64,000 nucleotides of DNA from Caryophanales bacterium UBA5729 (GTDB lineage Bacteria; Bacillota_I; Bacilli_A; Izemoplasmatales; Hujiaoplasmataceae): NCBI GenBank assembly GCA_002419505.1, contig DIGF01000033.1:1-64000 (forward strand), given 5' to 3'. Under the pieces are notes generated by a model. The model searched no databases, was not told the origin of the DNA, and worked only from the letters and a program-made list of their open reading frames with translations. The position numbers were made by a program, and so were the translations under genes. Positions within the stretch are counted from its first letter, which is position 1. Each line of letters starts with the position of its first letter. Shown piece by piece: positions 25,809 to 34,781 of the stretch.

Positions 25809-25827
25809 CATTTTTTGATAAAAATAG

Positions 25828-25841
25828 TGAAAGCGCTTGAC
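25828..25841 (+). promoter_or_regulatory. cre-like box 2 overlapping the -35
   Basis: TGAAAGCGCTTGAC matches the cre consensus at 12 of 14 positions and overlaps TTGACA at 25837. It suggests catabolite repression of the acyl-CoA operon. Confidence 0.4.
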
Positions 25842-25866
25842 AATTAGTTGAAAAAATGATTATAAT
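25837..25866 (+). promoter_or_regulatory. Promoter of the acyl-CoA/Liv operon
   Basis: TTGACA (25837-25842), 18-base spacer, TATAAT (25861-25866). The operator copy lies just downstream, where a bound repressor would block initiation. Confidence 0.85.
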
Positions 25867-25877
25867 ATCAATGAAAT

Positions 25878-25894
25878 GTGAAAGTTTATTCATA
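25878..25894 (+). promoter_or_regulatory. Candidate TetR operator, operon side
   Basis: TGAAAGTTTATTCATAT, repeated in inverse orientation at 25688. It starts 11 bases after the -10 box, over the expected transcription start, and its TGAA...TTCA ends form a partial palindrome. Confidence 0.65.
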
Positions 25895-25927
25895 TTTATA
25901 AGAGATTAAATATAGGAGGTAAGTCTT

Positions 25928-27136
25928 ATGAGTAAAAGAATTTTTATTGTCGGAGCTAAAAGAAGTCCTATCGGAGCATTCATGGGAGCGTTGAAAGATG
26001 TTCACGCGGCTGATATGGGATCTCAAGTATTAAAAACGTTACTAGAAGAAACAAAAGTACCTGTTGAAAAAATTGATGAAGTTATCGTTGGTAATATCTT
26101 GCCAGCAAACCTAGGACAAGGAATTGCTAGGCAAATATCTATCAAAGCCGGAATTCCTGATTCAGTTCCAGCCTATTCTTTAAATATGGCTTGTGGTAGT
26201 GGAATGAAAGCGATTATGAACGCTTTTAGTAGCATTAAAGCGAATCATACTCACCTTGTTGTTGCTGGAGGAGTAGAATCAATGTCAGGAGCACCTTACA
26301 TGATTCCGGCCAGTGTTAGAAGCGGAAAAAAGATGGGCAACTTTGAAGTGGTTGATCATATGGTCTATGACGCTTTAACCGATGCATTTGGCAATATGCA
26401 TATGGGTATTACCGCTGAAAATATTGTTACAAAACATAATATCAGTAGAGAAGAACAAGATAAATTTGCTTATGAATCACAACAAAAAGCAATTCAAGCA
26501 GTTGATTCAGGCAGATTTAAAGCTGAAATTGTACCGATAGTAATCAAGGGAAGAAAAGGAGACACGATTTTTGAGGACGATGAATATCCTAATCGGACAA
26601 CAACTCCGGAAATTTTAGCGAAACTTAGGCCAGCTTTTATTAAAGACGGTTCTGTTACTGCTGGAAACGCTTCAGGCATCAATGATGGAGCTTCATTTAC
26701 AATTATAGCTAGTGAAGAAGCGGTAGAAAAATACAATCTTGAAGTTCTTGCGGAAGTAGTGGCTGTAGGTCAAGGTGGTGTTGATCCAAACTATATGGGA
26801 TTAGGTCCTGTCGTTGCAGTTAGAAATCTGCTTAACAATTACAATATGAAAATCGATGATATCGAGTTAATCGAACTAAATGAAGCGTTCGCAGCGCAAT
26901 CAATCGGCGTTGTTAAAGAAATAGCACAAGAACAAAATGTAAGTGAACAATCAATTTACGAAAAAACTAATGTTAACGGTGGAGCAATTGCTCTAGGTCA
27001 CCCAGTAGGAGCTTCAGGAAACAGGATTGTCGTAACTTTATTGCATGAGATGATTAAGAGAGATTTACATCTTGGTTTAGCAAGCTTATGTATCGGTGGC
27101 GGTATGGGTACTGCAGTAGTTATAAAAAGAAAGTGA
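25928..27136 (+). CDS. atoB: Acetyl-CoA C-acetyltransferase (thiolase)
   Basis: Condenses two acetyl-CoA to acetoacetyl-CoA or cleaves 3-ketoacyl-CoA. The 402-residue protein has the thiolase motifs: LNMACGSGMKA with nucleophile Cys near residue 90, VVAGGVESMSGAPYM, NVNGGAIALGHPVGASG with His near 358, and LCIGGGMGTAV with the second Cys. Length and order are standard. TAGGAGG precedes the ATG. It is the first gene of a long operon behind the TetR-controlled promoter, with a ketoreductase and a KAS III-like gene following, so a cleaving or chain-extending role in short acyl-CoA metabolism is likely. Confidence 0.93.
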   Translation: MSKRIFIVGAKRSPIGAFMGALKDVHAADMGSQVLKTLLEETKVPVEKIDEVIVGNILPANLGQGIARQISIKAGIPDSVPAYSLNMACGSGMKAIMNAFSSIKANHTHLVVAGGVESMSGAPYMIPASVRSGKKMGNFEVVDHMVYDALTDAFGNMHMGITAENIVTKHNISREEQDKFAYESQQKAIQAVDSGRFKAEIVPIVIKGRKGDTIFEDDEYPNRTTTPEILAKLRPAFIKDGSVTAGNASGINDGASFTIIASEEAVEKYNLEVLAEVVAVGQGGVDPNYMGLGPVVAVRNLLNNYNMKIDDIELIELNEAFAAQSIGVVKEIAQEQNVSEQSIYEKTNVNGGAIALGHPVGASGNRIVVTLLHEMIKRDLHLGLASLCIGGGMGTAVVIKRK

Positions 27137-27146
27137 GGAAAGAAAG

Positions 27147-27866
27147 ATGAAATTAAGAAATAAAGTAGCGGTTGTAACTGGAGGCGCAAAAGGAATCGGC
27201 GCAGAAATCGCAAAAGAATTTGCAAAAGAAGGTGCATTAGTTATCGCAGTTGATATGGGCGAAATGACTTATGAACAAGAAAATGTACATTTTTATAAAT
27301 TAAATATTACTGATGTAGAAGGCTGCAAAGTTTTCTTTGATGAAATAATCGCAAAATATGGCAAGATTGATATTCTTGTAAACAACGCCGGAATTACTAG
27401 AGATTCAATGACAAGAAAAATGACTGATGAAATGTGGGACGCAGTTATTAATGTGAATTTAAAAGGAGTCTTTAACTTGGTAAGACATATCGGCCCACAA
27501 ATGGAAACTAATAACGGCGGTTCAATAATTAACATATCTTCAGTTGTTGGCGTCTTTGGCAATATTGGCCAAGCTAACTACGCGGCAACCAAAGCAGGAG
27601 TTATTGGCTTGACAAAAACTTGGGCAAAAGAGTTCGCAAGAAAAGGTGCACCAGTTAGAGTTAATGCTATCGCTCCAGGTTATGTCATGACTGATATTTT
27701 AAAAACCGTACCACAAGAATTGCTAGATCAATTTGCGCAAATGACGATGTTAAAACGCCTTGGACAACCAGAAGAAATCGCTAAAGTAGCGCTTTTCCTA
27801 GCAAGCGATGACGCATCATATATTACTGGACAAACAATTCAAGCCGATGGTGGCATGAGACTATAA
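27147..27866 (+). CDS. SDR 3-oxoacyl-ACP/CoA reductase (FabG/PhaB-like)
   Basis: NAD(P)-dependent short-chain dehydrogenase of 239 residues: TGGAKGIG (cofactor loop), NNAG, ISSVVGVFGNIGQANYAATKAG with the catalytic Ser-Tyr-Lys, and the GQTIQADGGMRL C-terminus typical of FabG/PhaB. In this operon it would interconvert 3-oxoacyl and 3-hydroxyacyl thioesters beside the thiolase. A housekeeping FabG role is less likely given the absence of other fab genes. It lies ten bases after the thiolase gene with GAGGAAAG before the ATG. Confidence 0.88.
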   Translation: MKLRNKVAVVTGGAKGIGAEIAKEFAKEGALVIAVDMGEMTYEQENVHFYKLNITDVEGCKVFFDEIIAKYGKIDILVNNAGITRDSMTRKMTDEMWDAVINVNLKGVFNLVRHIGPQMETNNGGSIINISSVVGVFGNIGQANYAATKAGVIGLTKTWAKEFARKGAPVRVNAIAPGYVMTDILKTVPQELLDQFAQMTMLKRLGQPEEIAKVALFLASDDASYITGQTIQADGGMRL

Positions 27867-27895
27867 CAAAACTTTAATTAGAAAGACGTGATCAT

Positions 27896-28921
27896 ATGAG
27901 TAAACCAACTGTTGGTATTGTTGGGACTGGTATTTACCTACCAGAAAATTTCATGACCGCCAAAGAGATTAGTGAAAAAACCAAGGGAATTTGGGCTGAG
28001 GAAGCGGTTAAAGAGAAATTAGGAATTGTTAAAAAAACTATTCCTGATGAAGATGATGGCACTCAAGAAATGGGAGTAAAAGCCGCACTTGATGCTTTAA
28101 AAAACACAGGAATTAATCCTTTGGACATTGACGTAATCATCTGTGTTGGAGAAGAATGGAAAGAATATCCATTGACAACTTCTGCACTTTATATTCAAGA
28201 TAAAATCGGCGCTACCAATGCCTGGGGCATTGATGTAGCTAACCGCTGTTGCACAACAGTTTCAGCAATGAAGATGGCTAAGGATATGTTGATAGCTGAT
28301 GACGAGACTAATATCATCATGGTAGTCGGCGGTTACCGTAACGGAGATTTCGTTGATTATTCTGATAAAGATATGTCAATGATGTATAATCTTGGAGCTG
28401 GTGGTGGAGCAATTATTTTAAAGAAAAATTACAATAAAAACTTACTTCTAGGTTCACATATTATCGCAGATGGTTCTTTAGCGAGAACCGCAGGAGTAGA
28501 GTTTGGTGGAACAGCTAAACCAATCACTTGTGAAAATCTAGAAGTAGCTAAGAAATCTTTACGTTTACTAGAACCAAAAAAAATGAAGGACAGACTTAAC
28601 GAAGTCTCAATGCCTAACTGGTTTGAATGTATTGATAAAGCCTTAGAAAAAAGCGAACTAAAAAGAAAAGATATCGATTATTTGGCAATTCTTCATATTA
28701 AAAGATCTGGTCATCAATATATGCTTGATGAACTAGGGTTAAGTGAAGATCAAACAATCTATCTAGAAAACTACGGACACATCGGACAAGTTGATCAAAT
28801 CTTATCTTTGCATAAAGGTCTAGAAACCAAAAAGATTAAAGACGGATCAGTTGTTTGTATGATAGCTGCAGGAATAGGATATGTTTGGGCTGCGAATATC
28901 ATAAAGTGGGGTGAAGTATAA
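27896..28921 (+). CDS. 3-oxoacyl-ACP synthase III-like condensing enzyme
   Basis: 341 residues of the FabH/HMG-CoA-synthase-like thiolase superfamily: VGIVGTGIYLPENF at the start, ANRCCTTVSAM with the candidate nucleophile Cys near residue 120, LAILHIKRSGHQYML and ENYGHIGQVDQI supplying the His and Asn, and a glycine-rich C-terminus. FabH initiates fatty-acid synthesis, but this divergent form sits among acyl-CoA catabolic and Liv transporter genes, so it probably condenses or cleaves a specific acyl-CoA. The exact substrate cannot be read from sequence. Its TAA overlaps the next ATG by one base, so it is coupled to the transporter genes. Confidence 0.78.
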   Translation: MSKPTVGIVGTGIYLPENFMTAKEISEKTKGIWAEEAVKEKLGIVKKTIPDEDDGTQEMGVKAALDALKNTGINPLDIDVIICVGEEWKEYPLTTSALYIQDKIGATNAWGIDVANRCCTTVSAMKMAKDMLIADDETNIIMVVGGYRNGDFVDYSDKDMSMMYNLGAGGGAIILKKNYNKNLLLGSHIIADGSLARTAGVEFGGTAKPITCENLEVAKKSLRLLEPKKMKDRLNEVSMPNWFECIDKALEKSELKRKDIDYLAILHIKRSGHQYMLDELGLSEDQTIYLENYGHIGQVDQILSLHKGLETKKIKDGSVVCMIAAGIGYVWAANIIKWGEV

Positions 28922-30054
28922 TGTTTGATACTACTGGTTTCTGGCGCGATATTATTCTCTCAGTCGGAATCTTATTTATTATTTATACATTACTTAAAAT
29001 CTTTGTTTTCAAACGTTTTAAGAATAAAGACAGGGCGAAAGAAGTAGGACTAAATATTGCTTTAGTATTAGGTATAATGTATTTATTCTTACGCATCTAT
29101 ATTTTAATCGACTTTAACCTACCTGACGTTATCCCTGCGGGAAACTTCATGTTATCCAATATTTTAAACCAAACATTACAAGTTTCGGTATTAGCTTTAG
29201 CAACCACGGGAATTGTCTTAATATTTAAGACTTCAACCACAACCAACTTCGCACAAGGAATTATCGCGACCTTTGGGGCTTTCGTCGCAGCTAAGTTAAT
29301 CCAAAACTTCACATTAAATTACACTGAAATGTCTGTTACTACAGCTGTAGTATTATCAATGATAGCGGCCGCAATCACCGCTTTTATCATCGGTATTTTC
29401 GTTGACTCGGTAATTATTAGAAACTCTAAAGATAAAACGCCGGTCGGAAAACAGATGATAACCATGGGATTGGTTTTAGTTCTATCAGGAGCTATGCCTT
29501 TGATATTTGGTAAAATCTTACTGCCAATTCCGAAATTATCATATGCACCTAATATTCAATTTACTTTCTTAGGTGCTAATCTTTCCATCACTGTACATGC
29601 TTTTTATGCACTGATTATCACTGTAGTTCTTTTAACAATATTGTTTACTGCGTTAAGATTTACTAAATGGGGATTAGGAGTAAGAGCTACAGCTTCTAAC
29701 GAATTAGTAGCGAGCATGATGGGAGTAAACACTAAAATCATCACCGCAATGAGTTGGGCTATAGCCGGATTTTTAGGTGCGGTAGCGGCGGTGTTATTGA
29801 CACCTAACGCAACTAATGTATCCGTAGGTTTAATGACTCCGACACAGGTTAACGCCTTTATGGCCGCAATCTTAGGTAGTTTTTCATCCTTCTTAGGCCC
29901 ATTAGTCGCAACTGTATTGATCCCAGTACTAACGGGATTATTAAGTTTAGTAGTGCCACTATGGCAAAACGCCGTAGTATATTTAATCATTCTAGCAATC
30001 GTATTGGTTAAACCAATGGGATTATTTGGAAAGAAAGTCGCAAAGAAGGTGTAG
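28921..30054 (+). CDS. livH: Branched-chain-type ABC transporter permease LivH
   Basis: Inner-membrane permease of 377 residues with about eight to nine hydrophobic segments. The stretch ATTGIVLIFKTSTTTNFAQG and the conserved loop LRFTKWGLGVRATASNELVA with MGVN match LivH of amino-acid/amide (HAAT) importers. It has an extra N-terminal membrane segment of ~60 residues before the usual LivH start. With LivM, LivG, LivF and the binding protein it makes a full importer. The operon context with CoA enzymes suggests the cargo may be an organic acid or amide rather than Leu/Ile/Val. Confidence 0.9.
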   Translation: MFDTTGFWRDIILSVGILFIIYTLLKIFVFKRFKNKDRAKEVGLNIALVLGIMYLFLRIYILIDFNLPDVIPAGNFMLSNILNQTLQVSVLALATTGIVLIFKTSTTTNFAQGIIATFGAFVAAKLIQNFTLNYTEMSVTTAVVLSMIAAAITAFIIGIFVDSVIIRNSKDKTPVGKQMITMGLVLVLSGAMPLIFGKILLPIPKLSYAPNIQFTFLGANLSITVHAFYALIITVVLLTILFTALRFTKWGLGVRATASNELVASMMGVNTKIITAMSWAIAGFLGAVAAVLLTPNATNVSVGLMTPTQVNAFMAAILGSFSSFLGPLVATVLIPVLTGLLSLVVPLWQNAVVYLIILAIVLVKPMGLFGKKVAKKV

Positions 30055-30059
30055 AAGAG

Positions 30060-31142
30060 ATGATTTGTAAAAATGAAGTCTGTAACGACAGAAAAGCAAA
30101 AATCCATCAAATAACGCACCATCCATATTTCGGCTTCTTTATCATCACCTTCCTGATGTTAATGGTTCAATTATTAAGAGTAATTGGTGTACCGATTTCC
30201 ATAACGCTTCTAAGAGCTTTTGGAATAACGATGATTTATATTATTGTTGCCCTTGGCTTTAGTATCTTGCTAGGCTATGCTGGACTAGCATCCTTAGGAA
30301 CAGCTGGTTTTGTTGGAATCGGAACTTACCTCTTGGGATATTTTACAAAAAATTTCGGATTATCGATTTTCTTAGTAATTGTGATTTCGATACTCGGTGC
30401 GATAGTGATTGGGGGAATCGTCGGATTTATTTCCTTAAGGATTGAAGGTATGTACCTGGCGATTATTACCTTGGGATTATCTGAAATCTTAAATGAAGTT
30501 TTCAAAAACGCCGTCAGCATTACCAATGGAACAAATGGATTAGGATTAAACGGAATTTTAGTCATCTTTAAAAATCCAGTAGTAGTCAATCATAATACGA
30601 TATTTATTGCGACTGCGATTATTATGTTTTTTATGATGGTTCTAACTTTAAATATTATTAAAAGTCCGACTGGTAGAGCCTTTCTAGCAATGCGAAATTC
30701 AACTTCAGCTGCTCAAGCAATGGGGATTAGCATTTTAAAATATCGCTTATTAGCTTTTGTTGTCTCAACGGTATACGCAATGTTAGCCGGAGTCATCTAT
30801 ATGTCTTATATTTCTTTTTCTATTCCTACTACTTGGTCACTGGCTTTCTCATTAAATATTCTAGCTGCGGTTATCGTGGGAGGATCACAATCCATCTACG
30901 GAATCGTTTTGGGAACATTTATGATATTTGGTCTAAACTTAGGCGTTTTACAACAATTTTCTTTCTTCCAAAACAACCCTGCAATTTCAGTAGTGTTCAA
31001 TGGATTATTAATTATCTTAGTAATTATGTTCTATCCTGGCGGACTGATTAGATTGGTTAATACAACTTATCATAAACTGAAGAAAATTGTTTTGAAATTA
31101 ATGACGAAATGGAGGGTTTATAGGTATGGTTCCGATAATTAA
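30060..31142 (+). CDS. livM: Branched-chain-type ABC transporter permease LivM
   Basis: Second permease, 360 residues with many hydrophobic segments. LivM signatures are SILLGYAGLASLGTAGFVGIG, LRIEGMYLAIITLGLSEI, and the coupling helix SPTGRAFLAMRNSTSAAQAMG. An N-terminal stretch (MICKNEVCNDRKAK) is polar and cytoplasmic. It begins five bases after livH and overlaps livG by 17 bases, indicating translational coupling. Confidence 0.92.
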   Translation: MICKNEVCNDRKAKIHQITHHPYFGFFIITFLMLMVQLLRVIGVPISITLLRAFGITMIYIIVALGFSILLGYAGLASLGTAGFVGIGTYLLGYFTKNFGLSIFLVIVISILGAIVIGGIVGFISLRIEGMYLAIITLGLSEILNEVFKNAVSITNGTNGLGLNGILVIFKNPVVVNHNTIFIATAIIMFFMMVLTLNIIKSPTGRAFLAMRNSTSAAQAMGISILKYRLLAFVVSTVYAMLAGVIYMSYISFSIPTTWSLAFSLNILAAVIVGGSQSIYGIVLGTFMIFGLNLGVLQQFSFFQNNPAISVVFNGLLIILVIMFYPGGLIRLVNTTYHKLKKIVLKLMTKWRVYRYGSDN

Positions 31143-32514
31143 TGAATTGCTAATCACCTTCCATGAAAAAAGAATAAACTCAATTAAAACGAAGATCAAT
31201 TTTAATGAAAACTATCTACCGATTAAACTTCAAAACATAACCGAAAAATCTGAAAAGAAAATCAAGTTTTTAACACTCAAAGCTCAAGAAAGAATTTTAC
31301 CTTTTGAAATAGCTGCGGGAGTTGAGTCGGATTATTTAAAAGGAAAATATAATTTCCACCTAGATAAGATAAACGACAAATATTATTGGAAAGAAAGAGC
31401 TGTCAAAGCAAGTGCATCAAGAAAAAATCTTGATCCAAAAGATCAAGTTCAAACGCTGCTGGAAGAAAAGAATTTAGAAATTAAGAAACTTAATAACATT
31501 TATTTTCCAGCCACTAGTAATGATGCGAAAACTGAGTACAACAATCAAAAAGCAGTTATTGAAAACGAATTAAATTCTAAAGTTAGTTTAATAACCGAAA
31601 CACTAAATAAAAAAATCGCCGTTACGGAAGCTTTAACTCAATCAAAAATAGACAAACTTATCGTTGCCAAAGCAAGACTTAACGAAAAATTAGAAAAATT
31701 GACATCAAAAAAAGAAGAAAGATACAGTTTAGACCAAGATGTAGTCTTATCTATAAAAAATCTTTCCATGCACTTTGGCGGATTAAAGGCAGTCGATAAT
31801 CTTAGTTTTGATGTTAAAGAAGGTGAAATCTTCGGACTAATTGGTCCTAATGGTGCAGGAAAAACCACTGTTTTTAACTGTATTACCAGATTTTATCGCC
31901 CAAATTCAGGCGAAATGTATTTTAAAAATATCTACGGTGAAGTGGTTCATTTAAATGATAAACAAGTCCATAATATCATTAAGGAGGGAATTGTAAGAAC
32001 CTTCCAAAATGTTGAAATTGTTTGGGAACTGAATGTCGTTGATAATTTATTGGTGGCAGCTCATACGATTTACCGCTCTGGTTTCTTTGGTCATTTGCTT
32101 AATTCTAGACTTTTACGACAAGAAGAAAAAGTCATGCGAAAAAAAGCCGAGCAAATTCTTGAAGACCTTAGCCTAGGTGCATATAAATACGCTTATCCAT
32201 TAGGTTTGCCTTACGGCATCTTAAAGAAGATTGAATTAGCTAGAACATTAATGGCTAATCCGAAACTAATCATCCTCGATGAACCGGCAGCGGGTTTAAA
32301 CGATGCTGAAACTGATGATCTAGCAAAAATCATTAAAAAGATTCAGAAAGACTATAACACAACTATCTTCTTAGTAGAACATGATATGGGTTTGGTTATG
32401 GAAATTTGCGATACAGTATGTGCCATCAGTTTTGGAAAAAAACTCGCTATGGGTACACCTAAAGAAATTCAAAATTCAAAGATTGTTCAAGAAGCATATT
32501 TAGGTGGTGAATAA
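31126..32514 (+). CDS. livG: ABC transporter ATP-binding protein LivG with a long N-terminal extension
   Basis: 462 residues; LivG proteins usually have ~255. Residues ~210-462 are a normal LivG: LSMHFGGLKAVDNLSF, Walker A GLIGPNGAGKTTV, signature-region LPYGILKKIELARTL, Walker B LIILDEPAAGL, and EHDMGLVMEICD. The first ~205 residues are Lys/Glu-rich, largely helical and coiled-coil-like, with no motif I recognise. Translation of the whole frame is supported by GGAGG ten bases before the ATG at 31126 and by the absence of a ribosome site near residue 205. It provides ATP hydrolysis for the LivHM importer; the extension may bind a partner. Confidence 0.88.
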   Translation: MVPIINELLITFHEKRINSIKTKINFNENYLPIKLQNITEKSEKKIKFLTLKAQERILPFEIAAGVESDYLKGKYNFHLDKINDKYYWKERAVKASASRKNLDPKDQVQTLLEEKNLEIKKLNNIYFPATSNDAKTEYNNQKAVIENELNSKVSLITETLNKKIAVTEALTQSKIDKLIVAKARLNEKLEKLTSKKEERYSLDQDVVLSIKNLSMHFGGLKAVDNLSFDVKEGEIFGLIGPNGAGKTTVFNCITRFYRPNSGEMYFKNIYGEVVHLNDKQVHNIIKEGIVRTFQNVEIVWELNVVDNLLVAAHTIYRSGFFGHLLNSRLLRQEEKVMRKKAEQILEDLSLGAYKYAYPLGLPYGILKKIELARTLMANPKLIILDEPAAGLNDAETDDLAKIIKKIQKDYNTTIFLVEHDMGLVMEICDTVCAISFGKKLAMGTPKEIQNSKIVQEAYLGGE

Positions 32515-32515
32515 A

Positions 32516-33271
32516 ATGGCTAATATATTAGAGATTAAAAACCTCATCGTTGACTATGGAATAATCAGAGCGATAAAAGGAATTAACCTAGAAGTTGCAG
32601 AAGGAAGTATCGTTGCCATTTTAGGAGCTAATGGTGCTGGAAAAACCACCACGATTAGAACTGTTAACGGCATCGTTAAAGCAGCGAGCGGAGAAATATT
32701 ATTTAGAGGTGAAAAGATTACTAATCTTGATCCTTATAAACTAGCCGCTAAAGGAATTATTCAATCTCCTGAAGGAAGATTGATTTTAAGGGGACTAACT
32801 GTTGAAGAAAATCTTCTCGTTGGCGCTTACTCATTAAAATCTGAAGTGATTGAAACCGAAGGCGTTAAAAAAAGAATTTCTAGCAGAAAAATTAAAAAAG
32901 CAGTTCTTAAAGAAGTATATGAACTGTTTCCTGTTCTCAAAGAAAGAAGAAAGCAACAAGCTTCAACTCTTTCAGGGGGCGAACAACAAATGCTTGCGAT
33001 TGGCAGAGCTTTGATGGGAAAACCTAAATTATTATTGCTAGATGAACCCTCATTAGGACTTGCTCCACTGATTGTCAAGGAAATCTTCAACAAGATTCAA
33101 CAAATCAAAGCTTCAGGAACAACGATTCTAATTGTTGAACAAAATGCTTATCAAACTTTAAAAATAGCGGATTATGTCTATGTTTTAGAATTGGGTAAAG
33201 TAAAAACCAAAGGATCAGCTGCAGAATTAATGCAGGATGATCAATTAGTAAAAGCCTATTTAGGCGGTTAA
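32516..33271 (+). CDS. livF: ABC transporter ATP-binding protein LivF
   Basis: Second ATPase of the importer, 251 residues. Walker A LGANGAGKTTTIRTV, signature LSGGEQQMLAIGRALM, Walker B LLLDEPSLGLAPLI and EQNAYQTLKIADYVYVLE are typical LivF sequences. About 15 residues rich in Lys/Arg (KKRISSRKIKKAV) are inserted before the Q-loop helix region. The ATG at 32516 follows AGGTGGTGA, which encodes the LivG C-terminus; the in-frame GTG at 32504 is too far upstream. A weak hairpin lies between it and the binding-protein gene. Confidence 0.92.
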   Translation: MANILEIKNLIVDYGIIRAIKGINLEVAEGSIVAILGANGAGKTTTIRTVNGIVKAASGEILFRGEKITNLDPYKLAAKGIIQSPEGRLILRGLTVEENLLVGAYSLKSEVIETEGVKKRISSRKIKKAVLKEVYELFPVLKERRKQQASTLSGGEQQMLAIGRALMGKPKLLLLDEPSLGLAPLIVKEIFNKIQQIKASGTTILIVEQNAYQTLKIADYVYVLELGKVKTKGSAAELMQDDQLVKAYLGG

Positions 33272-33330
33272 AAATAATAATAACCTATCAGGTTTATTAT
33301 AGAAAAAAATTCATAAAAAGGAGAAAAGAT

Positions 33331-34701
33331 ATGAAGAAATTATTATTGTTATTTTCACTTGTAGCTTTTGGACTTGTATTAGTAGGATGCAACGGTACAA
33401 CTACTGCTGCACCAACAACACAAGCACCAACTACACAAGCACCAACGACTGAAGAAGGAGAACAAACTTCTCAAGGTGTCACAGACACTACTATCAAAGT
33501 TGGTAACACAGCAGCAGTTACTGGATATTTCGCAGCTGTAGGTGTTCCTTTCAACGACGCTATCAAAGCAGTATTTAAAGAAGTAAATGATGCTGGTGGT
33601 ATCGATGGAAGAACAATCCAATTCCTAAGCTATGATGATCAATTCAACGCTGAATTAGGTGTTACTTACACTGAAACACTAGTTGAACAAGATGAAGTAT
33701 TTGCTCTTGTAGGTCACTTTGGAACGCCAACTGTTGGAGCTACTTTAAACTACATCCAACAAAAAGGTATACCAATGGTTTATGCAGCAACTGGTATTAA
33801 CTCACTTTATTTCCAAGAATCAGTTGGAAATCCAGTTATGGCTGTTCAACCAATCTACATCACTGATGGAAGAATCATGACTGCTCGCGCAGTTAAAGAA
33901 GCTCTTTACGGTGTGAACGAAGATCAAAACATTGCAGCAGATGCAAAATATGGTGTTCTATACACTAATGACGATGTTGGTAATTCAATTAAAGCTGGGG
34001 TTGAAATCGAATTCGCAGAACTAGGCATTCCTACTTCAAGAATTTATTACATTCCAGTATCAGAATTAACAATTGACACTGCAGTTCAATTACTTAAATC
34101 TTACGCAGTATCATCAGTAATCTTAGCTATGAACCAAGGACCATTCGCTTGGACACTTACTTCAATGTATAACCAAGAATTAAATGTTCCAGTATTCACT
34201 TCATATGTTAACGCTGACGTTACAGCTGTTGACCACACACAATACAACCCATTACGTCCAATCTATACAAACGCATGGGTAGATGTATTCTCAACAGAAG
34301 GTCAAGCAGGAGTAGCAGCTTATATCGCTACTATTCAACAAGCAGATTTAGATGAAGCTACAAAAACTGCATATTTCGGAAACTCATTCGCTATTGCTGG
34401 TTATATCGCAGCTAAAGTATTCGTAGAAGGCTTATTAAGAGTTGAAGCTAACGGCGACGTACTTAACTGGGAAAACTATATTGCCGCAATGGAAGAAGGC
34501 CCAATTGACATTCCAATGGGTGGTACAGTAGATTTCAGTGGTGGAAAACGTTGGGGTATCGCTTCAATGTCATTACTAAAATATACTTACGGTTTAGGTG
34601 ACAATCCAGCTACACCAGATGTAGTTGAAGATGACTTCTTAACAGAAGCTTTCATTAAAGTTAGAGAAATCGAAACAATCGAAGAAATCGAAGCAAAATA
34701 A
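33331..34701 (+). CDS. livK: Branched-chain-type ABC substrate-binding lipoprotein
   Basis: Captures the substrate outside the cell for LivHMGF. 456 residues: lipoprotein signal ending LVLVGC (Cys20), a Thr/Ala/Pro linker (APTTQAPTTQAPTTEEG) and a type 1 periplasmic-binding fold (KVGNTAAVTGYFAAVG, GRTIQFLSYDDQF, VFALVGHFGTPTVGATL). A strong AAAAGGAG site and orderly codon use suggest high expression, as is usual for binding proteins. A U-less hairpin follows the gene. The ligand is unknown; the CoA-transferase downstream makes a carboxylic acid plausible. Confidence 0.92.
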   Translation: MKKLLLLFSLVAFGLVLVGCNGTTTAAPTTQAPTTQAPTTEEGEQTSQGVTDTTIKVGNTAAVTGYFAAVGVPFNDAIKAVFKEVNDAGGIDGRTIQFLSYDDQFNAELGVTYTETLVEQDEVFALVGHFGTPTVGATLNYIQQKGIPMVYAATGINSLYFQESVGNPVMAVQPIYITDGRIMTARAVKEALYGVNEDQNIAADAKYGVLYTNDDVGNSIKAGVEIEFAELGIPTSRIYYIPVSELTIDTAVQLLKSYAVSSVILAMNQGPFAWTLTSMYNQELNVPVFTSYVNADVTAVDHTQYNPLRPIYTNAWVDVFSTEGQAGVAAYIATIQQADLDEATKTAYFGNSFAIAGYIAAKVFVEGLLRVEANGDVLNWENYIAAMEEGPIDIPMGGTVDFSGGKRWGIASMSLLKYTYGLGDNPATPDVVEDDFLTEAFIKVREIETIEEIEAK

Positions 34702-34718
34702 TTAACATACTATAAGGT

Positions 34719-34744
34719 ATAGGGAGAGTTAATTCTCTCCCTAT
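34719..34744 (+). other. Perfect hairpin after the binding-protein gene, no U-tract
   Basis: ATAGGGAGAG / CTCTCCCTAT, a ten-base perfect stem with a TTAATT loop, between livK and the CoA-transferase. Without a T-run it is more likely an mRNA-stabilising or processing hairpin that raises livK expression over downstream genes than a full terminator. Confidence 0.6.
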
Positions 34745-34781
34745 CAACCTTTAGTAACATCTCAAGAGAGGAAAAAAACCT

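Noticed and set aside
27896..28921. The KAS III-like gene as the housekeeping fabH
   Set aside because: No other fatty-acid synthesis genes are adjacent and it is coupled to the Liv transporter and CoA genes, so a pathway-specific condensing enzyme is more likely.
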